Below, piece by piece: positions 1-7,256 of a stretch of 41,551 bases of DNA (its first letter is position 1; every line of letters starts with the position of its first letter). The stretch comes from Actinomycetes bacterium (GTDB lineage: Bacteria; Actinomycetota; Acidimicrobiia; Acidimicrobiales; Palsa-688): positions 1 through 41,551 of the forward strand of contig JAJYLA010000017.1 in the NCBI GenBank assembly GCA_021788115.1, in the 5' to 3' direction. A model generated the notes under the pieces. It saw nothing but the letters and a program-made list of their open reading frames with translations. It searched no databases and was not told the DNA's origin. The translations under genes and the position numbers were made by a program.

Positions 1-54
1 CGAGGCGCCCGGCGGGGGCGAGGCGCCCGGGGGGGGCGAGGCGCCCGGCGGGCC
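1..54. repeat. 18-bp tandem repeat, three copies
   Basis: Three consecutive 18-bp units start at 1, 19 and 37, each opening with CGAGGCGCCCGG and differing only in the last few bases. They lie in frame inside the partial minus-strand gene that runs off this edge and would encode an Ala-Ser-Pro-Pro-Pro-Gly type tail. The repeat at the window edge may explain why the assembly ends here. Confidence 0.75.
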
Positions 55-174
55 GGCGGGCGGCAGGTCGATGACGACGAGGATCTCGTCCTGATCGGAC
101 AGCACTTCGAGCCCGCAGGCCTCCCAATGGGCCGGGACCCGGCGGGCGAACCAGTCGTGGATCCTCGCGGTCAC
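1..174 (-). CDS. hypothetical protein, 3' end missing
   Basis: An open minus-strand frame starts with GTG at 174 and runs off the left edge (58 codons visible). The N-terminus reads MTARIHDWFARRVPAHW and continues with an acidic stretch and a hydrophobic strand (EILVVIDLPP), then a Pro/Ala/Gly/Ser repeat encoded by the 18-bp tandem repeats. An ATG at 182 opens a frame that stops after three codons and overlaps the GTG, so GTG is the likely start. I do not recognise the family with certainty. The compact N-terminus with a DWFARR motif followed by a low-complexity tail looks like a real protein whose C-terminal part is outside the window. Confidence 0.45.
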   Translation of the reverse strand, partial: MTARIHDWFARRVPAHWEACGLEVLSDQDEILVVIDLPPAGPPGASPPPGASPPPGAS

Positions 175-215
175 CGGGCCATGCTGTCACGCACCGGGAC
201 GGGTTGCCGGGAGCG

Positions 216-1778
216 TCAGCGGTAGAAGCCGGCGCAGCCCTGGGTTTCGCCGACACGGGCAAGACCGGCGAGGTCGCCCGGTTGGTAGGCCGAGTAGCCC
301 TGGTCCACGGGGTTCATGACCTCCGGTGCTCCGGGCGTGTGACCCAGGCCGAAGGCGTGGCCGAGCTCGTGGAGCAGGACAGGAAGCTCGCCACCCTGGG
401 CGGCCCCGCCGTGAAGGCTGCTCAGCAGCTCGATCCTGGCGGAGACCAGCTGCGGCGTGTACCCGGACAGGTCGTAGTACCAGTACGTGGTCAGGCCGAC
501 CATGTCGCCGCTCGTCAGGGTCGACACCCACCGGATCGTGAGCGTGGCCGAAGAGGGCACCTCCGACGTCGAGGCGTACGTGCCGTCGTCGACCAGAGGG
601 AGATCGGTGGCCGCGGCGACGCGGGAGATGGCGTCGCCGACGTCGGTCTGCCACCCGGTCGGGGCCCCGGCGTCGACGACGGCGTAGCGCACCGGCTCGC
701 AGGGGTTCCAGCGGGCCGGCTGGCCGGCGGCGTTGGTCACCTCGAAGGTGTAGTGGTCGTCGGAGACGGTGGAAGCTGCCGCGCCGCTGGGCAGGCCAGT
801 GGCGCCGATCGGGCCGGCGTCGCCGTCGGACAGGACCCTGCCGTTGTGCAGCACGATCCAGTAGCCCCCGCCGTCGCTGGTCGCGACCAGGCCCACGGCG
901 GGGCTGCCGCCGGTATGGCCCGCGGCCGAGCCGTGGAAGGCGGCGTCGCCGAAGGCGAAGACGCCGCCATCGCGGCCGAGCAGCCAGTAGCCGCCGCCGT
1001 CAGAGGTGGAGGCGACCGCGACCATGGGCGCTGCCAGGGGCGTGGCCCCGGTGGAGCCGTGGAAGCCGGCGTTGCCGAAGCTGAAGACCCCCCCGTCGCG
1101 TCCCAGCAGCCAGTAGCCACCCCCGTTCGGGGTAGACGCCATACCGACCACCGGCGCGGCCAGGTGCAGATCGCCCGTCGAGCCGTGGAAGGCGGCGTCG
1201 CCGAAGGAGAAGATCCCCCCGTCGGCCGCCACGAAGTCGTAGCCCTGGCTGTCGCGGGTGGAGCTCATTTGCAGCGCGGGCGCGTTGAGGCGCATGCCGC
1301 CGGTCGAGCCGTGGAAGCCGGCGTCGCCGAAGCTGAACACCCCCCCGTCGCGGCCGAGAAGCCAGTAACCGCCACCGTCGCGGGTCGCGGCGATCCCGAC
1401 GATGGGGCCGTTCAACCTCATGCGGGAGGCGTCACCGTGCCAGTGGGCGTCGCCCGCCGTGGTGACCTGGCCGTCCGACCACGCCACCCAGAATCCCTTC
1501 CCGTCGGAGGTGGCGGCCGCGGCCACCGCCCAGGCGCCCGTCGCCGGCGCCCGGCCCGCCCGGGGCGCGGAGACGGTCCCGATCGGCGGCTGCTCCGAGA
1601 TGCGCTGCTGGGCCGCCAGCCCGCGCTCCGCCGGCGAGGACGCGGCTGCGACGCTGGTGGCGCCTTCGCCGGCCAGTCCCGACCAGGACAGGGCCGTCGC
1701 GGCGACAGCGGCCAGGACGGTGGCGCAACACCCCGCTGCGCGACGCCGCGGTGCGCGGGGGACGGGGGCTCGAAACAT
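216..1778 (-). CDS. secreted 42-residue-repeat protein with C-terminal metzincin-type zinc protease
   Basis: This 520-residue protein has an N-terminal signal sequence: an Arg-rich n-region followed by a hydrophobic stretch at about residues 17-33. Residues 89-329 hold six repeats of 42 residues, the last one short, with the core pattern GGGYWLLGRDGGVFSFGDAGFHGS. This kind of repeat is typical of secreted actinobacterial proteins and probably forms a beta-propeller-like fold. The C-terminal domain, about 345-520, carries the zinc motif HELGHAFGLGH at 470-480 (HExxHxxGxxH) and a downstream Met at 488 in a VMNP context that fits a Met-turn, so it is a matrixin/metzincin-like protease. The repeats probably bind or display and the C-terminus cuts extracellular protein. 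A GAAGG stretch lies about 10 nt before the ATG. The gene is divergent from the flavoprotein gene. Confidence 0.85.
   Translation of the reverse strand: MFRAPVPRAPRRRAAGCCATVLAAVAATALSWSGLAGEGATSVAAASSPAERGLAAQQRISEQPPIGTVSAPRAGRAPATGAWAVAAAATSDGKGFWVAWSDGQVTTAGDAHWHGDASRMRLNGPIVGIAATRDGGGYWLLGRDGGVFSFGDAGFHGSTGGMRLNAPALQMSSTRDSQGYDFVAADGGIFSFGDAAFHGSTGDLHLAAPVVGMASTPNGGGYWLLGRDGGVFSFGNAGFHGSTGATPLAAPMVAVASTSDGGGYWLLGRDGGVFAFGDAAFHGSAAGHTGGSPAVGLVATSDGGGYWIVLHNGRVLSDGDAGPIGATGLPSGAAASTVSDDHYTFEVTNAAGQPARWNPCEPVRYAVVDAGAPTGWQTDVGDAISRVAAATDLPLVDDGTYASTSEVPSSATLTIRWVSTLTSGDMVGLTTYWYYDLSGYTPQLVSARIELLSSLHGGAAQGGELPVLLHELGHAFGLGHTPGAPEVMNPVDQGYSAYQPGDLAGLARVGETQGCAGFYR
792..1514 (-). repeat. six 42-codon repeats inside the metzincin gene
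   Basis: The repeats are in register every 126 bp and encode the YWLL-DGGVFSFGDA-FHGST units. Units two, four and five are nearly identical in the GGGYWLLGRDGGVF core. Unit three diverges (GYDFVAADGGIF), and the first and last units are the most degenerate, which fits old terminal copies and more recent central duplication. Confidence 0.8.
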
Positions 1779-1873
1779 CGCGTCATGCCTTCTCTGTGCA
1801 GCGATGTTCGGGTATCGGCAGGTCGAGCGCGCGGCTTGAATCGTCGAGGAAAGCCGGCAAGCAGCGCTTCCGG

Positions 1874-1879
1874 TAGGGT
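1874..1879 (+). promoter_or_regulatory. -10 box TAGGGT for leaderless flavoprotein gene
   Basis: TAGGGT lies exactly 6 nt before the GTG at 1886 (3 nt before the alternative GTG at 1883). This spacing matches leaderless actinobacterial transcripts and is repeated many times in this window. No ribosome binding site is visible. Confidence 0.5.
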
Positions 1880-1885
1880 CTGGTG

Positions 1886-3079
1886 GTGCAGTCGCGCGCC
1901 GTTGTCGTGGGGGCCTCGCTCGCAGGGCTCAGGGCCGCGGAGGGCCTGCGGCGCGCCGGCCACGACGGCCCTCTGACCCTCGTCGGCGCCGAGCAGGAGC
2001 GCCCCTACGAGCGACCGCCGCTGTCAAAGCAACTCCTCACCGGCAAGATCACTCCGGCGTCGGTAGCGCTGCCCGAGGACCAAGATCTCGACGCCGAGTG
2101 GCTGCTCGGGACGAGCGCTGTGGCCCTCGATCTCGAGCGGCGACGGGTGGTGCTCGGCGGAGGAGAAGACCTGCCCTTCGACAGGCTGGTCGTCGCCACC
2201 GGGGCCCACCCGAGGACCCTCCCGGGGTTCGAGCCCGACACCGGCGTGCACTACCTGCGCACGCTCGACGACGCGGTCGCTCTTCGCGACGACCTCTTCG
2301 GGTCCTCCCGTGCGGTGGTGATCGGAGCCGGCTTCATAGGGCTGGAGGTGGCGGCCAGCGCGGCCATGCGGGGCCTCGACGTCACCGTCCTCGAGGCTCT
2401 CCCCGCCCCGCTCGACCGCGCTGTCGGGGCACAGATGGGCCACGAGATAGCCGCTTTTCACCGTCGCAACGGCGTGGACGTGCGGCTGGGCGTGACGGTG
2501 TCGGGTTTGGTGGGCGCCCGGGGACCGCGAGGTGTGCGGCTGGGCGACGGCACCGTGATTCCCGCGGAGGTGATCGTCGCCGGCGTCGGCGTGTCACCGT
2601 CGTGCGAGTGGCTCGAGGGCTCCGGCGTCGACCTGGCCGACGGGGTCATCTGCGACTCCCGCCTGCGCGTGATGGCCGGCGGCCGGCCCAGGCCCGATGT
2701 CGTGGCGTGCGGCGACGTGGCCCGGTGGTGGCATCCCGGCTACGGCCGGGCGGTGCGCGTCGAGCACTGGACCAACGCCGCGGGGCAGGGGCCGGCTGCC
2801 GCGCTGTCCCTCCTGGCCGGCGACGAGGCCCCCGAGTACAGCCCGACGCCCTACTTCTGGTCCGATCAGCACGGGCGGAAGATCCAGTTCGTCGGTGAGA
2901 CGCGTCCCGGCGACGACGTGGCCGTGGTGGAAGGCGACCCGGCCGCGGAGCGGTTCGTCGCCGCCTACGGGCGGGGTGGCCGGCTGGTTGCGGCGCTCGG
3001 CATGCGGCGGCCCGCCCGGATCATGGCTCTGCAGGCGATGATCGCTGCGGGAGCGCCGTTCCCCCCTCCCATGCCCTGA
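1886..3079 (+). CDS. FAD-dependent ferredoxin reductase-type oxidoreductase
   Basis: The 397-residue protein belongs to the rhodocoxin/putidaredoxin reductase group of pyridine nucleotide-disulfide oxidoreductases, which pass electrons from NAD(P)H through FAD to a small ferredoxin. The N-terminal FAD-binding motif VVVGASLAGLRAAEGLR is followed by the family signature ERPYERPPLSKQLL, where the PPLSK motif is diagnostic. A second Rossmann motif, VIGAGFIGLEVAASA, at about residue 150 binds NAD(P)H. The C-terminal FAD motif VVACGDVARWW is near residue 275, and the VRVEHWTNA motif is also present. The length is normal for the family. Two GTG codons at 1883 and 1886 compete as start; 1886 fits the leaderless promoter best. 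No ferredoxin or P450 partner gene is adjacent, so the electron acceptor is unknown. Confidence 0.9.
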   Translation: MQSRAVVVGASLAGLRAAEGLRRAGHDGPLTLVGAEQERPYERPPLSKQLLTGKITPASVALPEDQDLDAEWLLGTSAVALDLERRRVVLGGGEDLPFDRLVVATGAHPRTLPGFEPDTGVHYLRTLDDAVALRDDLFGSSRAVVIGAGFIGLEVAASAAMRGLDVTVLEALPAPLDRAVGAQMGHEIAAFHRRNGVDVRLGVTVSGLVGARGPRGVRLGDGTVIPAEVIVAGVGVSPSCEWLEGSGVDLADGVICDSRLRVMAGGRPRPDVVACGDVARWWHPGYGRAVRVEHWTNAAGQGPAAALSLLAGDEAPEYSPTPYFWSDQHGRKIQFVGETRPGDDVAVVEGDPAAERFVAAYGRGGRLVAALGMRRPARIMALQAMIAAGAPFPPPMP

Positions 3080-3092
3080 GGACGGCGCTCAG
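3076..3092. terminator. small hairpin holding the stops of two convergent genes
   Basis: CTGAG at 3076-3080 and CTCAG at 3088-3092 form a 5-bp stem with a 7-nt loop. The TGA stop of the flavoprotein gene lies in one arm and the TGA of the DUF3039 gene in the other. The stem is short and has no T tract, so terminator activity is only possible. Confidence 0.3.
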
Positions 3093-3364
3093 AAAGCGGG
3101 GACCTTCCAGCCCATCGACTCGGCGATCTCCTTGCAGGTCGGGCACAGCGGGTACTTCCTGGGGTCGCGCGCCGGCACCCAGATCTTGCCGCAGAGGGCC
3201 TTGACCGCCGTCCCGTTGACGAGGCCCTCCACCACCGTCGGGCCGGCGGAGATGAAGTCGCCCTCCTCCGGCTTGAACCCCTCGAGAACGATGTGGGCCA
3301 TGCGCTCGTGATCGCCGTCGAGGGCCGGGTCGCTCCGGACCGGTGCCACGCTCAGATCGGTCAT
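3089..3364 (-). CDS. DUF3039 family protein
   Basis: This 91-residue protein matches the actinobacterial DUF3039 family from memory: acidic N-terminus, HIVLEGFKPEEGDF, a central GTAVKALCGKIWVPARDP block and the cysteine pair CPTCKEI near the C-terminus. The three cysteines in the LCGK...LCPTC arrangement suggest a small metal-binding fold. The function is unknown. The ATG at 3364 is preferred over the GTG at 3367 because TAGCCT lies 6 nt upstream of it. The gene converges on the flavoprotein gene with only 9 bp between coding ends. Confidence 0.85.
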   Translation of the reverse strand: MTDLSVAPVRSDPALDGDHERMAHIVLEGFKPEEGDFISAGPTVVEGLVNGTAVKALCGKIWVPARDPRKYPLCPTCKEIAESMGWKVPAF

Positions 3365-3370
3365 CACGCC

Positions 3371-3376
3371 AGGCTA
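3371..3376 (-). promoter_or_regulatory. -10 box TAGCCT for the DUF3039 gene
   Basis: On the minus strand TAGCCT is followed by GGCGTG and then the ATG at 3364. The 6-nt spacing places the transcription start at or next to the start codon, so a leaderless mRNA is predicted. Confidence 0.5.
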
Positions 3377-3497
3377 CCGGGTCGGCGCCGCAGCGCCCGG
3401 GTGCAGCCGGCGGCCGTCCCCGCGACTGTCGCACCCTCCGCTGCTCCGGCTTCGTCACGGTGGCCGCCCCTCCCGGGACCGCTTCCGTTGAGGAAGC

Positions 3498-3527
3498 TTG
3501 AACGCGCCAGAGGGGTTCGCCTAAGGT
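3498..3527 (+). promoter_or_regulatory. sigma70-type promoter of the first NlpC/P60 gene
   Basis: TTGAAC at 3498-3503 and TAAGGT at 3522-3527 are separated by 18 nt. The start would fall near 3534, leaving about 5 nt before the GTG at 3539. The mRNA would be nearly leaderless, which agrees with the absence of a Shine-Dalgarno sequence. Confidence 0.55.
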
Positions 3528-3538
3528 GACAACCCGTT

Positions 3539-4684
3539 GTGGCTACGTGCACGTGGATCTTTCTCCGCCGGCGCGCGTGTCGGGTGATCTCTGCGGCGTC
3601 ACTGGTCGCGGTGATCTCCGGTGTCCTGGTCCCCCGTGCGTCGGCGGATCAGATCTCGAGCCTGCGCGCCCAGGCCAGCGCCCTCGCGTCCCGGATAGAA
3701 ACGCTCGGCCGCCAGGAGGACGCTCTGGCCCAGCAGTACGACCAGGCGCAGCTCGCCGTGCAGGGCCTGCAACAGAAGGTCGCCGATGCCGCGCGTGAGG
3801 TGGCCGCCGCCGACGCCCACGCTGCGCGCACCCGCGCGCTGCTGCGCGAGAGCGCCATCCGCGCCTACATAGACGGGGGCACCAACCCGCTCGCCTCCGC
3901 GACGAACGCCGTCGCCAACGCCACCGACACTCTTCTCAAGGCCGAGTACATCAACAGCCTGGCGACCAATCAGACGGACGCGATCGACCAGTACCACCTG
4001 GCGGCGCTCCAGGACCAGGCCGCGAAGCAGAACCTCCAGCTTCAGACGCGTGCAGCACGCGATCAAGCCGATGTGCTGGCGGCAGACCGCCGGTCGGTCG
4101 TCCAGGCCCAGTCCCAGCTGCAGGGGGCCCTGGCCCAGGACCGGGGGCGCATCGCGACCCTCGTCGCACAGCAGCAGGCGGCCGAAGCAGCCCGCGCCCG
4201 CCGGGAGGCAGCCGCCCGCCTGCTCGCCAGGCAGGAAGCTGCTGCCGCAGCCGCAGCCGCAGCCGCAGCGACGGCGGCGGCAGCCGCGCAGCACCCCGCG
4301 TACAGCGTCTCGACGAGCAATCCGCCCCCTCCGGTCGGCAGCGGAGCGGCGGGGGCCCTCGCCGCTGCGGAGACCCGGGTGGGAGACCCCTACGTATGGG
4401 GCGCCGCGGGACCCGACGCCTTCGACTGCTCCGGGCTGGTCATGTGGGCGTATGCGCAGGTGGGCGTCTCCCTCCCCCACTTCAGCGGCGCCCAGTACGC
4501 GGACACGATCCACATCCCCCTCTCCGACGTGGAGCCAGGAGACCTGGTGTTCCCCGCCGACCCCAGCGAGCACGTCGCGATGTACGCCGGCGCCGGCGAG
4601 ATCATCGAGGCTCCCTACACCGGGGCGACCGTGCACATCGTGCCGATGGGCTCCTGGTTCGTGCTGGCAAGCCGCGTGGCGTAG
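3539..4684 (+). CDS. secreted coiled-coil NlpC/P60 peptidoglycan hydrolase
   Basis: The 381-residue protein has a signal peptide (RRR followed by a hydrophobic stretch, ending near ASA-D at about residue 37). A long Gln/Ala-rich coiled coil spans about 38-235. An Ala-only tract near 235-255 is encoded by GCAGCC repeats, and a short Pro linker follows. The NlpC/P60 domain covers about 268-381. The catalytic Cys is C297 in DCSGL and the His is H345 in EHVAMY. The architecture matches RipA/PcsB-type endopeptidases that cut peptide stems of peptidoglycan during division; the coiled coil normally holds the enzyme inactive or docks to FtsEX. No ftsEX is nearby. A paralogue of the same design lies at 30042-31343. 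Confidence 0.9.
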   Translation: MATCTWIFLRRRACRVISAASLVAVISGVLVPRASADQISSLRAQASALASRIETLGRQEDALAQQYDQAQLAVQGLQQKVADAAREVAAADAHAARTRALLRESAIRAYIDGGTNPLASATNAVANATDTLLKAEYINSLATNQTDAIDQYHLAALQDQAAKQNLQLQTRAARDQADVLAADRRSVVQAQSQLQGALAQDRGRIATLVAQQQAAEAARARREAAARLLARQEAAAAAAAAAAATAAAAAQHPAYSVSTSNPPPPVGSGAAGALAAAETRVGDPYVWGAAGPDAFDCSGLVMWAYAQVGVSLPHFSGAQYADTIHIPLSDVEPGDLVFPADPSEHVAMYAGAGEIIEAPYTGATVHIVPMGSWFVLASRVA

Positions 4685-4805
4685 GGGCGGCCGGCGTGGC
4701 CCCCACCCACGCTGCGCGAATCGGAGGCGCCAGCGCGACGTGGATCGGAGGCCCGGGTCCTTCGCCCATCTTGTGCGAACCCGGCCGGTGGCCCACGATG
4801 GTGCC

Positions 4806-5468
4806 ATGCGTGTAGAGCGCTGCTTCGCCTTCGTCGACCTCTGCGGCTTCACGGCCTTCACAGAGCACTTCGGCGACGAGCGCACCGTCGTCGTGCTGGC
4901 GAGCTTCCGGACTCGCGTCCGGGAGATCGCGGCCCGCCGCGGCGTGCGGGTGACGAAGTGGCTCGGCGACGGGGCGATGCTCAACTCCGTGGACACCGAA
5001 CCGGTCGTCTCGATGGTGCTCGAGCTCGCCAACCGCTCCCCGGAGGATGTGCCCCTCGACATCCGGGCGGGGCTCGCCCGTGGCGCCGTGATCATGTTCG
5101 AGGGCGACGACTACATCGGCAGGGCGACCAACGTGGCGTCCCGCCTCTGCGACGCCGCACTCCCCGGCCAGGTGCTCGCCACCAGGGAGGTCACGAGCCA
5201 GGCCCCCCGCTGGGCGGCCATCGGAGAGCCCGCGCCCTACACGGCCCAGGGCTTCGACCGCCCGCTCGAGGCGTGCACCCTGCAGGTGGGCCGCGACGCC
5301 GTCATGGTCACCGATCCGTGCTGCGGCCTGGTCCTGCCTGCCATCGCGGGCCTCGACACCCGGTTCGGGCCGGACAACAGCGTGCTCCGTTTCTGCTCGA
5401 CCGCCTGCGCCCTGTCGTGGGAGCAGTCGCAGCGCGACCCGACGACGCTCGTCACCTCCGTCGAGTGA
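4806..5468 (+). CDS. class III adenylate/guanylate cyclase with C-terminal YHS-like metal domain
   Basis: The 220-residue protein starts directly with the cyclase homology domain. The metal ligands are D11 in FVDLCGFTAF and D55 in KWLGDGAML, K51 fits the purine-selecting lysine, and N109/R113 in GRATNVASRL fit the transition-state pair. The domain ends near residue 165 and seems complete for a minimal cyclase that must dimerise. Residues 168-212 read TDPCCGLVL and then RFCSTACALSWEQ before RDP, which is the pattern of a YHS/TRASH metal-binding module (C172, C173, C197, C201). The fusion suggests cyclic nucleotide output controlled by a metal ion or thiol redox state; this is inference. The ATG at 4806 sits 6 nt after a weak CACGAT box. 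A PaaX-type regulator follows. Confidence 0.85.
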   Translation: MRVERCFAFVDLCGFTAFTEHFGDERTVVVLASFRTRVREIAARRGVRVTKWLGDGAMLNSVDTEPVVSMVLELANRSPEDVPLDIRAGLARGAVIMFEGDDYIGRATNVASRLCDAALPGQVLATREVTSQAPRWAAIGEPAPYTAQGFDRPLEACTLQVGRDAVMVTDPCCGLVLPAIAGLDTRFGPDNSVLRFCSTACALSWEQSQRDPTTLVTSVE

Positions 5469-5473
5469 CCCCC

Positions 5474-5605
5474 ATGGCCCGCCTGCACCGATTGTCCCTC
5501 GCAGACCGCGTGATCCGGCGTGCCTGCGGGCTGTCGCGACCGACCGCAGACCTGCGGGCGGCAGCGGGGCCCGGGCGTTTCCGCGGGAGTCGCGGACACC
5601 GTTGA
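5474..5605 (+). other. possible 43-codon leader ORF before the PaaX-type gene
   Basis: An ATG at 5474, 5 nt after the cyclase stop, opens a basic 43-residue frame (MARLHRLSLADRVIRRACGL...) whose TGA overlaps the TTG start of the regulator as TTGA. The overlap would allow translational coupling and would explain how a TTG start without a ribosome binding site is used. No homology is recognised, and the frame could be chance. The stretch also holds a CCTGCGGGC direct repeat (5523-5531 and 5551-5559) and a CCGCAG-AC-CTGCGG inverted repeat (5544-5557), which are possible operator sites. Confidence 0.25.
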
Positions 5606-6399
5606 CGCGTGATGGCCTGACGGCGCCTGATCGCAAGGACGGCGGTCTGGACCTGCGACCCCTGACAGCGCGCTCGGTCGTGCTCTCCGTGCTGCTCGGG
5701 ACCCACCCGCCGGAGTTGCCGGTCCGGTCCCTGGTGCACACCGCCCGGCTCTTCGGGGTGTCCGAGGGCACGACGCGGGTCGCCCTGTCACGCCTGGTCG
5801 CCGACGGTGACGTCACCACGGGCGGCGGCGGCTACCGGCTCGCCCCCCGGCTCGTCGCCCGGCAGAACCGCCAGGACGCAGCACTCCACCTGGCGACCCG
5901 GCGCTGGGACGGGGCATGGGAGGTGGCCGTCGCGACGCGGACCCTGCGGGGGGGCGCCGCCCGCGCCGCGCTCGCTGCGGACCTGACGGCCCTCCGGCTC
6001 GCCGAGATGCGCCCCGGTGTATGGGTGCGTCCCAATAACCTGGTGCGCTCCTGGCCGGCGTCGGTCATAGGCCGTGCCGTGATCTTCGAAGGCCCCGTGG
6101 TGTCCGGCGACGGCGGCGGCCGCTCGCTCGCGGCCTCGCTGTGGGATCTCGCGGGCTGGGCGCGCAAGGCGCAGGCGCTGATCTCGGCGGTGCAGGACCG
6201 GACCGAGCCCGGGGAGCGCTTCGTCGTGGCGACGGCGATCGTGCGCCACCTTCAGAGCGACCCCGTCCTGCCCTCCCCGTTGCTTCCCGAGGGCTGGCCG
6301 GGCGCGCGGCTCCGGCAGGCGCACGCGGCCTACGAGGCGGACCTGAACGACCTTCTGCGGCGGGGCCGGGAACCGGGGTCAGCGCCTGAGCCGCGGTAA
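5602..6399 (+). CDS. PaaX-type transcriptional regulator
   Basis: This 265-residue protein has the PaaX layout: an N-terminal winged helix at about residues 20-80 (RSVVLSVLLGTHPPELPVRSL, then FGVSEGTTRVALSRLVADGDV), a central domain starting with RRWDGAWEVAVATR, and a C-terminal domain ending in LRQAHAAYEADLNDLL. PaaX is the phenylacetyl-CoA-responsive repressor of phenylacetate catabolism, and many actinobacterial paralogues control other acyl-CoA pathways. No paa genes lie nearby, so the ligand is unknown. The start is uncertain: TTG at 5602 is the only early start that keeps the whole DNA-binding domain; the ATG at 5611 is out of frame and stops at once. The gene converges on sufC with 40 bp between coding ends. 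Confidence 0.8.
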   Translation: MTRDGLTAPDRKDGGLDLRPLTARSVVLSVLLGTHPPELPVRSLVHTARLFGVSEGTTRVALSRLVADGDVTTGGGGYRLAPRLVARQNRQDAALHLATRRWDGAWEVAVATRTLRGGAARAALAADLTALRLAEMRPGVWVRPNNLVRSWPASVIGRAVIFEGPVVSGDGGGRSLAASLWDLAGWARKAQALISAVQDRTEPGERFVVATAIVRHLQSDPVLPSPLLPEGWPGARLRQAHAAYEADLNDLLRRGREPGSAPEPR

Positions 6400-6439
6400 A
6401 CCCTCTGCGAGCCCCCGGGCCGCGGACAGCGCCGCAGTG

Positions 6440-7246
6440 TCAGGGCAGCGGCTCCGCGAGGGAACCGCCCCCGGCAGGACCCCCTCCCGCCCGGGCGCCG
6501 TCGCCGGTGGCCGTCTCTTCCTCGGCCCAGCCGGCGTAGCCGGTGCGCTCGAGCTCGCCGGCCAGCTCGGGGCCGCCGCTCACGACGATACGGCCGCGCG
6601 ACAGGACGTGCGTGCGGTCCGCGCGCAGGACGCCCAGGAGGCGGGTGTAATGGGTGATGGCGAGGACACCCAGGTCGATCTCGGTGGTCGCCGCCTCGAC
6701 GCGGCGGGCGACGGCCCGCAGCGCGTCGACGTCGAGGCCCGAATCGATCTCGTCGAGCACGGCGAAGCGCGGTCGCAGCACGCCCAGCTGCACGGTCTCG
6801 TTGCGCTTGCGCTCCCCGCCCGAGAGGTCGACGTTGAGCGGGCGGGCCAGGAACCGCTCGTCGAAGCCGACCCGCGCCGCCTCCTCCCGCACCAGGTCGC
6901 GTACCGCCGAAGCGTCGCGCCCCCTCGCCCTCAACGACTCGCCCAGCGCGTCCTCCAGGCTCACTCCCGGCACCTCGATCGGGTACTGCATGCCGAGAAA
7001 CAGACCGGCCTGCGCCCGCCGCCACGTCGGCAGCTCGAGCAGGTCGACCCCGTCGAGGGTGACCCGCCCGCCGGTCACCACGTAGCCGGGCCGGCCGAGC
7101 AGCACGTGGGAGAGGGTGCTCTTGCCCGAGCCGTTCGGGCCCATCACGGCGTGCACCTCTCCGGAGCGCACCACCAGGTCGATGCCGCGCAGGATCTCCT
7201 TGCCCGAGACCGAGGCGCGCAGCCCCTCGATGACCAGCTCGCTCAT
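6440..7246 (-). CDS. sufC: Fe-S cluster assembly ATPase SufC
   Basis: SufC is the soluble ABC-type ATPase that powers the SufBC2D scaffold on which iron-sulfur clusters are built. The 268-residue protein carries Walker A GPNGSGKSTLS near residue 34, the signature LSGGERKRNE near 145 and Walker B FAVLDEIDSGLD near 163, followed by the switch His in AITHY. The last 25 residues are a Gly/Ala/Glu tail not usual for the family. The ATG at 7246 follows the Rieske stop by 10 bp. It is the last gene of the cluster here; the sufS, sufU and sufT genes that often follow in actinobacteria are absent, and a convergent regulator comes next. Confidence 0.95.
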   Translation of the reverse strand: MSELVIEGLRASVSGKEILRGIDLVVRSGEVHAVMGPNGSGKSTLSHVLLGRPGYVVTGGRVTLDGVDLLELPTWRRAQAGLFLGMQYPIEVPGVSLEDALGESLRARGRDASAVRDLVREEAARVGFDERFLARPLNVDLSGGERKRNETVQLGVLRPRFAVLDEIDSGLDVDALRAVARRVEAATTEIDLGVLAITHYTRLLGVLRADRTHVLSRGRIVVSGGPELAGELERTGYAGWAEEETATGDGARAGGGPAGGGSLAEPLP

Positions 7247-7256
7247 CGAAGCGGCC

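Noticed and set aside
204-1976. Long plus-strand open frame of about 590 codons opposite the metzincin gene
   Set aside because: It is rich in Arg, Gly and Ala, has no family motifs and mirrors the real minus-strand gene; such shadows are expected at this GC content.
4231-4290. GCAGCC repeat tract as a possible microsatellite
   Set aside because: It is an in-frame Ala tract in the linker of the NlpC/P60 protein; alanine runs are common there and no phase-variation signal is seen.
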